From Promethearchaeota archaeon (lineage in GTDB: Archaea > Asgardarchaeota > Lokiarchaeia > Sigynarchaeales > SOKP01): a stretch of 20,422 nt of DNA. Numbering within the stretch: position 1 is the stretch's first letter; the number at the start of each line of letters is the position of its first letter. The stretch covers positions 1-20,422 of the forward strand of contig SDNV01000046.1 of NCBI GenBank assembly GCA_004524515.1. Reading direction: 5' to 3'. The notes beneath the pieces are model-generated. The model was not told the DNA's origin. It did not search any database and saw only the letters and a list, made by a program, of their open reading frames with translations. Shown piece after piece: positions 14,437 through 20,422 of the stretch. A program made the position numbers and the translations under genes.

Positions 14437-16227
14437 TTGGAAAAGATTCTTCGAGTAAATTTGACAAATAACCAAATCTCAACTGAAAATGCTTTAGAAA
14501 ATGATTTAGAGAAATATATCGGAGGTATGGGAGTTGCAACGGGTATCTTTATAAGAGAGGTTCCTGCAGAAATAGAGCCCTATGATGAGAAAAATCTTCT
14601 AATTTTTTCAGTTGGACCTTTTTGTGGAACAAGCGTACCTTTTTGTAGCAGACATTTTATAATGGCCAAATCTCCGCTGACAAATATTTTAGGAGAATCC
14701 TCATCAGGAGGATTCTGGGGAACTGAACTTAAATTCGCCGGGTTCAGTCATATTATAATTGAGGGAAAAAGTAAAAAACCAGTTTTTCTCTGGATAAATG
14801 ATAATACAATTGAATTGAAAGATGCTTCAGATTTGTGGGGAAAGGGTGTTTTTGAAACCCAGAAAAAAATAAAAACAAAACTTGGAGATGAGAAAATTAA
14901 AATCGCATTAATAGGTCCAGCAGGAGAGAAGCTTGTTAGTTATGCTTCGATTATGAACGATCAAGATAGAGCTGCTGGTCGATGTGGTTTAGGAGCTATA
15001 ATGGGAAGTAAAAAACTAAAAGCGATAGCAGTGAGAGGGAGGGGAAGACCACAAGTAATAGATAAGGAAAGTCTTAAAATTAATGTTAAAAGGATTAGAG
15101 ACTTAGAAAAAGATAATCCGGTTCTAGAAATTCATAAACAATATGGTACCACTTTGGGAATAGATAATATGCCTCATATTGGAGACGTTCCTATAAAAAA
15201 CTTTACGATGAGTCGCTGGCTTGGAACTAAGAAAATTGGAGGCTACGCTCTCATGGAAAAACAAGTTAGAACTCACGCTTGCTTCAATTGTCCCGTAGGG
15301 TGTGCTAAGGAGATTAAGTTCGATGATAAATGGGTGCGGTGGCCAGAATATGAGACTTTAGCGATGATAGGTTCAAATTTATTGATAGATGATTTAGATG
15401 AAATAATAAAATGGAATGTAAAGATAAATGACTTAGGAATGGATACTATTTCATTAGGATCAACTATTGCAATGCTCCTTGAAGCTATTGAACGTAAATT
15501 ATTAAAAATAGATCAACTGGGATTAAATTTTAAGGGTAAAAAATTATGGGGATCAATAGAAATCGTCGATAAATTAATCGAAATAATTGCTTATCGAGAA
15601 GGAATTGGAAGTGATCTCTCCAAAGGAGTGAGATTTTTTTGTGAAAAATATAATTTGCCTGATGATCTTGCCACGCACGGTAAAGGCTTAGAAGTTCCAG
15701 CACATGAACCCAGAGCAAATAATATGACTGCATTGGATTACGTTACCTCCCCGCGAGGTGCTTATCATTGTTATATGCCTATGGACATCTCTTCTGGTAT
15801 GTATATTAAGGAAGAGCTTGGGATTACAAATGTTATTGATAGATTTTCAAATGAAAAACGAATTTCAGAATTGGTTAAGATTGTTCAGGATGCAAGTGAA
15901 GCATATTCTGCTTGTGGAGGTTGTATTTTTGGTTTTAAATGGATCCCTAAAATAACTCCTTGGATTGAATGCTTAAATGCAATAACAGGAAGAAAGTATT
16001 CTATTGAATCATGGACTAAAGCAGGGGAATCCATTTTTAATATGAAACGAGCTTATAATATAAAATGTGGTATAACAAAAGATGATGATACAATTAGTTC
16101 AAGATTCCTAAAACCCATTGAAAAAGGAGGAACACGCAAAAATATACCACCAATTAAGGAATTATTACAAATATATTATCAAATTAGAGGATGGGACTCA
16201 GAAGGACGTCCTCAAATCGAAGTATGA
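14437..16227 (+). CDS. aldehyde:ferredoxin oxidoreductase (tungsten-pterin type)
   Basis: A 596-residue enzyme of the AOR family, which oxidises an aldehyde to the carboxylic acid and reduces ferredoxin at a tungsten-bispterin centre with a nearby [4Fe-4S] cluster. Cluster cysteines are C282, C285 and C289 in CFNCPVGC, with C496 (or C493) in SACGGCIF as the fourth, matching the Pyrococcus layout. Typical pterin-binding blocks include NDQDRAAGRCGLGAIMGSKKLKAIAV (about 174-199) and the WPEYET segment near 302. H444 in RGAYHC is a candidate for the active-site histidine. Length is normal, without a signal peptide. The TTG start is fixed by AGGTGAG five bases upstream; no in-frame ATG fits better. 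It heads the plus-strand operon, followed by aldolase and dehydratase genes, so its substrate is probably the aldehyde (for example glyceraldehyde or glycolaldehyde) released by that aldolase. Confidence 0.93.
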   Translation: MEKILRVNLTNNQISTENALENDLEKYIGGMGVATGIFIREVPAEIEPYDEKNLLIFSVGPFCGTSVPFCSRHFIMAKSPLTNILGESSSGGFWGTELKFAGFSHIIIEGKSKKPVFLWINDNTIELKDASDLWGKGVFETQKKIKTKLGDEKIKIALIGPAGEKLVSYASIMNDQDRAAGRCGLGAIMGSKKLKAIAVRGRGRPQVIDKESLKINVKRIRDLEKDNPVLEIHKQYGTTLGIDNMPHIGDVPIKNFTMSRWLGTKKIGGYALMEKQVRTHACFNCPVGCAKEIKFDDKWVRWPEYETLAMIGSNLLIDDLDEIIKWNVKINDLGMDTISLGSTIAMLLEAIERKLLKIDQLGLNFKGKKLWGSIEIVDKLIEIIAYREGIGSDLSKGVRFFCEKYNLPDDLATHGKGLEVPAHEPRANNMTALDYVTSPRGAYHCYMPMDISSGMYIKEELGITNVIDRFSNEKRISELVKIVQDASEAYSACGGCIFGFKWIPKITPWIECLNAITGRKYSIESWTKAGESIFNMKRAYNIKCGITKDDDTISSRFLKPIEKGGTRKNIPPIKELLQIYYQIRGWDSEGRPQIEV

Positions 16228-16272
16228 GAAAAAATAGAAAATTACCAAAAAAATAAAAAAGGATTATGTCCA

Positions 16273-17214
16273 ATGATAGAAAAAATTAAAGGTATGATAC
16301 CTCCCGTCATTACTCCCTTTAAAGAAGATGAATCTATTGATGAGGAGGGGCTTAGAATATTCGTTGATTATCTTGTTAATCATGATGTATATGGATTATT
16401 TGTATTAGGAACTGCTAGTGAATTTGCCTATATGGATATACAAGAACGAATAAAAATCGTAAGAATAATTAGAGATCAGCTAAAATCTAGTATACCCTTA
16501 CTCATGGGTGTAGCAGATATATCCATGAAAAATTCTCTCCGATTATTAATGGAAGGAAGAGATATAGGCGTTGATGGATTTGTGGCTAATGTACCTCAAT
16601 ATTTTTTATTAGACAACAAACAAATAACAAACTATTTCGAAGAAATTAAAAAGAACTGTAATGATAAACCACTTTTTGCCTATGAAGTCAGTGAAATTGT
16701 GCCCACTACAGCTCAATTAAGCCCTAAATTAGTTATAGACCTTGCTGATAATAAAATTATTAATGGAATAAAATATTCTGGAGTTCTCTGGAATGATTAT
16801 GCTAAGATAGTTCTTGAGGGGGTAAAGGATAGAGAGAGCATAAGGTTTTTTGCAGGTTCAGAGATAATCACTCGAGAAATAGTTGAAGCGGGATTTAAAT
16901 TTGATGGTGGAATTTATTCTGGATTAAACATTTTTCCCAGATTATATTGTGATACTTTCAAAGCTATCGAGGCTAAAGATGAAGACCGAATTGCAAAACT
17001 CTTGAATTTATTATTTTCCGCTGGCGGAATTATGGGATCTATGAGCAGTTCAGGATCCCCCATTATAATGAAAGAGACACTAAAAGCATTGGGATTGCCT
17101 ATTGCGGCGAAAGTTAGATCGCCATTACCCTCCTTGAAAAAACATATCTATAAGAAAATTGACAGGTTGATAGAGAACTTATCTAAAGAGGGTTATGCAG
17201 ATAAATATGAATAA
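16273..17214 (+). CDS. DapA-family aldolase (2-keto-3-deoxy-sugar-acid aldolase-like)
   Basis: A 313-residue class I aldolase of the DHDPS/N-acetylneuraminate lyase family. The Schiff-base lysine is K167 in INGIKYSG and the catalytic tyrosine is Y137 in LFAYEVSE. The carboxylate-binding loop reads GTASEF (46-51) instead of the usual GTTGE, so the pyruvate-binding second Thr is Ala. In this family such enzymes cleave 2-keto-3-deoxy acids to pyruvate and an aldehyde, or form dihydrodipicolinate. Between an aldehyde oxidoreductase and an IlvD/Edd dehydratase, cleavage of a 2-keto-3-deoxy sugar acid is the best reading. A lysine-pathway role is unlikely without other lysine genes. ATG with GGAT eight bases upstream; 45 bases after the oxidoreductase gene and 53 before the dehydratase gene, so one transcript is likely. 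Confidence 0.88.
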   Translation: MIEKIKGMIPPVITPFKEDESIDEEGLRIFVDYLVNHDVYGLFVLGTASEFAYMDIQERIKIVRIIRDQLKSSIPLLMGVADISMKNSLRLLMEGRDIGVDGFVANVPQYFLLDNKQITNYFEEIKKNCNDKPLFAYEVSEIVPTTAQLSPKLVIDLADNKIINGIKYSGVLWNDYAKIVLEGVKDRESIRFFAGSEIITREIVEAGFKFDGGIYSGLNIFPRLYCDTFKAIEAKDEDRIAKLLNLLFSAGGIMGSMSSSGSPIIMKETLKALGLPIAAKVRSPLPSLKKHIYKKIDRLIENLSKEGYADKYE

Positions 17215-17267
17215 ATTAAAAATTAAAATTTTTTATGAATTTGAAATAAATATATTAGGTGAAATAA

Positions 17268-18938
17268 ATGGGAGAACAAGAAAGAGATATTAAAGAAAGA
17301 AGTAAAAGTATTTTTGAACCCATAAAAAATACTCCGAATTATTATGGTCCCTATGCAGTATGGCGAGGGGTAGGTTTAGAAGAAAAGGAAATTGATAAGA
17401 AACCTTTAATAGGAATAGCAAATACATGGAATGAATTTCATCCAGGACATAAACATCTTCGCACATTAGCAGAAGGGGTAAAATGGGGAATAATTGAGGC
17501 AGGTGGGATTCCTTTTGAATTTAATACAATCGCTCCCTGTGATGGGATCGCTCAAGGAAATGAAGGGATGAGATACATTTTACTCCAAAGGGAAATCATT
17601 GCAGATTCAATAGAAGCAATGATGGAAGCCCAACGATTAGATGCATTAGTTACGTTATCCTCCTGTGATAAGATCAATCCCGCAGTATTAATGGCGGCAG
17701 CCAGGTTAGATATACCAACAATTTGCGTCCCGGGAGGTCCCGGACACATGGAAATAGAATTCAAAGCGGGATTTAAAGGATTAGATCATCATTTCTACGA
17801 TACTAGAGAGGATGTCTTTAGCTGTCATACTTGTGTAACGCACGGTGCTTGCGCATTTATGGGCACTGCAAATTCAATTCAATGCCTCACAGAGGCATTG
17901 GGAATGACACTTCCAAATGCTGCTACGGCTCCTGGTGTAAGCCAAATGAAATATATTATCGCAAAACAATCGGGACGTCAGATTATCCAACTTCTCAAGG
18001 ATGGAATTACCCCCTCTCAAATTATGACTAAAGAAGCATTTGAAAATGCTATAATGGTCGATATGGCAATTGGCGGATCGACTAATGTAGTATTGCATTT
18101 ACCTGCTATCGCCCATGAAAGAGGAATTGATTTAGATTTAGATTTATTCAATAAATTTAGTAAAATTATTCCCACAATCGTTGGAGTTCAGCCAAACGGT
18201 GTCCATTCTGTATCAGAATTATATGGAGCAGGAGGAATACCTGCTGTAATGAAGAGAATAGAAGAATTTTTACATCTCGATTGTTTAACGGTTTCAGGAA
18301 AAACTTGGAAACGGTTGCTAAAAAGAGTTAAGTTTAGGGAAGAAGAGATTATTCGTCCACTTTCAAATCCAATATTTCATGAGGGAGGCACTGTTATACT
18401 GAAAGGTAATTTAGCTCCAGAAGGAGCTGTGATTAAAGAATCCGCTATAAAAGATAGGGAAATGTTAAAATTTACTGGTAGTGCTCGTGCTTTTAATTCA
18501 CAATATGATGCTATGCAAGCGCTAGCTCTAAATAAGATAAAAAGTGGAGAAATTGTGATTATACGCTATGAAGGTCCAAAAGGGGCACCTGGAATGCCTG
18601 AGAATCATAGCTTTACTGAATTGTTATATGCTCGTCGAGATATTAGCAAAGTTGCAATGATGACAGATGGCAGGTTTTCGGGAGCATCTATGGGACCTTG
18701 TATTGGGCATGTATGTCCAGAAGCTTATGTTGGAGGACCAATCGCTATCGTAGAAGATGGAGACCAAATCACAATTGATATTCCAAACAGGTGTCTAAAT
18801 ATTAATCTTACAGATGATGAGATAAAACAACGATTAGCAAATTGGAAACCTATAGAACATGAAGTTAAGAGTAAGGTTTTAGCAAGATATAAGAAATTGG
18901 TTACATCTGCGGCTAAAGGAGCCGTTTTGGAGTATTAA
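17268..18938 (+). CDS. IlvD/Edd-family dehydratase, likely sugar-acid dehydratase
   Basis: A 556-residue iron-sulfur dehydratase of the dihydroxyacid dehydratase/6-phosphogluconate dehydratase family. Visible are NTIAPCDGIAQG (C91, D92), SSCDKINP (C133, D134 and the Mg-binding K135) and HGACAFMGTANS (C195). The position that is the first cluster cysteine (PCN) in [2Fe-2S] members is PGH here (G60), as in Escherichia coli IlvD. C91, C133 and C195 are therefore the candidate cluster ligands. The C-terminal domain has YEGPKGAPGMPE and TDGRFSGAS, the second containing the catalytic serine. Members dehydrate dihydroxyacids or aldonates such as gluconate, galactonate, xylonate and arabinonate. Its place after an aldolase and aldehyde oxidoreductase favours an aldonate over branched-chain amino-acid synthesis. 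ATG with AGGTGA five bases upstream, the best ribosome binding site in the window. Confidence 0.9.
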   Translation: MGEQERDIKERSKSIFEPIKNTPNYYGPYAVWRGVGLEEKEIDKKPLIGIANTWNEFHPGHKHLRTLAEGVKWGIIEAGGIPFEFNTIAPCDGIAQGNEGMRYILLQREIIADSIEAMMEAQRLDALVTLSSCDKINPAVLMAAARLDIPTICVPGGPGHMEIEFKAGFKGLDHHFYDTREDVFSCHTCVTHGACAFMGTANSIQCLTEALGMTLPNAATAPGVSQMKYIIAKQSGRQIIQLLKDGITPSQIMTKEAFENAIMVDMAIGGSTNVVLHLPAIAHERGIDLDLDLFNKFSKIIPTIVGVQPNGVHSVSELYGAGGIPAVMKRIEEFLHLDCLTVSGKTWKRLLKRVKFREEEIIRPLSNPIFHEGGTVILKGNLAPEGAVIKESAIKDREMLKFTGSARAFNSQYDAMQALALNKIKSGEIVIIRYEGPKGAPGMPENHSFTELLYARRDISKVAMMTDGRFSGASMGPCIGHVCPEAYVGGPIAIVEDGDQITIDIPNRCLNINLTDDEIKQRLANWKPIEHEVKSKVLARYKKLVTSAAKGAVLEY

Positions 18939-19005
18939 TTATAATAAGCACTTATTAAAAAAAAAAAACAAAAAAATTTATTAAAAAAATGGAGATGGTT
19001 ATTTC

Positions 19006-20415
19006 ATGAGTAAAGAAAAAATAGAAAACGGAAAATCTATTGAAAGTAAACAACCCAATGCTATTATTACTTCTTACGGAATAGGATATTTATTAATGGA
19101 AATTTGGAATATAATCTTTGGAGCCTATGTGTTCTTTTTTTATGAGACAGAAGTTGGATTATATGTGTGGTTATTAGTACTAGGATATGTAATCTATGCG
19201 TTATGGAATTCTTTTAATGACCCCCTTATAGGTTATATTTTTGATAGACCGAATTTTCTTTGGAAGAAATGGGGCAAACGATTCCCAATAATTGTTGGAG
19301 CAGCAATTCCTTGGTTTATATCGATGTTTATGATATTAACACCACCCAATGTCGATCCTGTTGAAGGTGCAATATTTATATTTGCATGGATGGTTTTTGC
19401 CACTTGTTTATTCGACTCTTTTTATAGCATGTTCCAGAACAACCATTATTCCCTTTTTCCGGATAAATTTCGCTTAGATAATGACAGAAGGAAAGCAGGG
19501 GGAATTGGGTTGATACTTGGAGTTGTTGGAACTACGATAGGTGGATTGATTCCTCCCATGTTCATAAGTTATGGGGATAAATCTTCATATTCAATCATGG
19601 CAATATTTATGGTTGCGATAGCATCATTTTTTCTTATATTGATGATTCCAGGGATTAGAGAAACTCGAGAAATGAAAAATCGGTATCTCACTACTGATAT
19701 CCATAAAGAAAAGGAAAGTTTTTTTAAAACTATGAGAAAAGCAGTAAAACAGAGAAATTTCATGATTATAGTATTTATTACTTTTATCGGTGATGTGGCT
19801 TTTGCGTGCATTATGGCTTCAATACATTATTTAGTTAAATATAACTTACAAGAAGAAGCTTCATTTTCGATTATACTTTTTGCAGCATTTTTGCTCGGAG
19901 CCGTTCTATCGATCCCACTCTTTTTAAAACTTATCCAAAAAATGGATGATAATAGAAAGATGCATATTGTAGGAATTATCTTATTAATCGTTTTTCTATT
20001 GAATTTGGGATTTTATTGGAATCTATATTCATTAATCATTGCAGTTATTCTATTAGGTGTGGGTCAAGCTGCCTTTAAAGTCGCACGCTTTCCTTGCTTA
20101 GCAGATACTCTGGATGAGGCAACCATGGAGACTGGAGCACATCAAGAATCCGTTTATATGGGAGTACAAACCTTTTTTATGCGTTTCTCTCTGATAGTAC
20201 AAGCGATAATATTCGCAGTTGTCCATGTGTTAACAGGATTTGACGCACTAAATGAAAGACAATCTGATTTAGCTCTTTTCGGGATCCGACTCCAAGCAGC
20301 CATCATACCGGCAGCATTTGTCTTATTTGGGCTGTTTGTATTTCTAAAATATTATGATTTAACTCCAGAGAAAACCGCAATAAATAAGCAAAAATTGAAG
20401 GAGTTAGGGCTATAA
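19006..20415 (+). CDS. second GPH-family (MelB-like) sugar:cation symporter, MFS
   Basis: A 469-residue, 12-helix membrane transporter of the glycoside-pentoside-hexuronide:cation family, the last gene of the aldehyde oxidoreductase operon. The signature is LWNSFNDPLIGYIFDR (residues 66-81), followed by WKKWGKRFP. Like the first symporter, it keeps the second MelB-type cation-site aspartate (D72) and has Asn (N68) at the first. The C-terminal tail KYYDLTPEK resembles that of the first copy. It is more divergent elsewhere and about nine residues longer, with a 20-residue polar N-terminal extension. ATG preceded by GGAGATGG at seven bases. It lies 67 bases after the dehydratase gene across an A-rich gap. 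It probably imports the sugar acid or glycoside that this operon degrades. Gene complete; stop at the window's right end. Confidence 0.88.
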   Translation: MSKEKIENGKSIESKQPNAIITSYGIGYLLMEIWNIIFGAYVFFFYETEVGLYVWLLVLGYVIYALWNSFNDPLIGYIFDRPNFLWKKWGKRFPIIVGAAIPWFISMFMILTPPNVDPVEGAIFIFAWMVFATCLFDSFYSMFQNNHYSLFPDKFRLDNDRRKAGGIGLILGVVGTTIGGLIPPMFISYGDKSSYSIMAIFMVAIASFFLILMIPGIRETREMKNRYLTTDIHKEKESFFKTMRKAVKQRNFMIIVFITFIGDVAFACIMASIHYLVKYNLQEEASFSIILFAAFLLGAVLSIPLFLKLIQKMDDNRKMHIVGIILLIVFLLNLGFYWNLYSLIIAVILLGVGQAAFKVARFPCLADTLDEATMETGAHQESVYMGVQTFFMRFSLIVQAIIFAVVHVLTGFDALNERQSDLALFGIRLQAAIIPAAFVLFGLFVFLKYYDLTPEKTAINKQKLKELGL

Positions 20416-20422
20416 TAATTTA

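Noticed and set aside
16204..16213. 10-bp palindrome AGGACGTCCT near the end of the aldehyde oxidoreductase gene
   Set aside because: Short, within coding sequence, and compatible with chance.
16273..18938. Aldolase and IlvD-like genes as part of lysine or branched-chain amino-acid synthesis
   Set aside because: No other genes of those pathways are nearby, while aldehyde oxidoreductase, symporter and sugar-acid dehydratase genes surround them; kept only as a lesser alternative.
18957..18996. A-rich tract between the IlvD/Edd gene and the second symporter as a terminator
   Set aside because: The tract is A-rich on the transcribed-sense strand, not U-rich, so it does not fit an archaeal terminator for the plus operon.

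Overview
The window is AT-rich DNA (by eye about one third G+C), densely coded, with features that point to an anaerobic archaeon. It has TTTATAAA-type TATA boxes upstream of genes and archaeal Shine-Dalgarno sequences (AGGTGA, GGAGATGG). It uses TTG and GTG starts next to ATG, one gene looks leaderless, and a TrmB-type regulator, a tungsten-type aldehyde:ferredoxin oxidoreductase and a glycyl radical enzyme are present. Oxygen-sensitive enzymes dominate. An Asgard (Lokiarchaeia-like) host is my best guess, but that is inference; no marker gene is present. No RNA gene, CRISPR array, transposase or integrase was seen, and no gene-free stretch exceeds 300 bases.

Layout. Bases 1-4533 (minus strand): a possible gene start cut by the left edge, a formylglycine-type sulfatase, a GPH-family sugar symporter and an atypical M19 dipeptidase. 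Bases 4751-8788 (plus): a small coiled-coil protein, then a glycyl radical enzyme with its radical SAM activase. Bases 8853-14224 (minus): a five-gene operon, in transcription order a SAF-domain dehydratase subunit, the UxaA-type large subunit, an alpha/beta hydrolase, a LarA-type nickel-pincer racemase/epimerase, and a TrmB-type regulator. Bases 14437-20415 (plus): aldehyde:ferredoxin oxidoreductase, DapA-family aldolase, IlvD/Edd-family dehydratase and a second GPH symporter. The last two blocks diverge from one 212-base control region holding an 18-bp perfect palindrome and a 13-bp inverted repeat that carries a TATA box in each arm.

How the genes fit. The divergent blocks read as a sugar-acid pathway of the non-phosphorylating Entner-Doudoroff/Dahms type. 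A symporter brings in a sugar or sugar acid, and an esterase may release or open it. The LarA homologue may set the C2 stereochemistry. Two unrelated dehydratases (UxaA type and IlvD/Edd type) give 2-keto-3-deoxy acids, and the DapA-family enzyme cleaves these to pyruvate plus an aldehyde. The tungsten enzyme oxidises the aldehyde to the acid and reduces ferredoxin. The TrmB protein encoded at the end of one block is the obvious candidate to bind the shared control region. The sulfatase and first symporter suggest that sulfated sugars are a source. The glycyl radical enzyme is complete but belongs to no reaction class I can name, and is the most promising unknown here.
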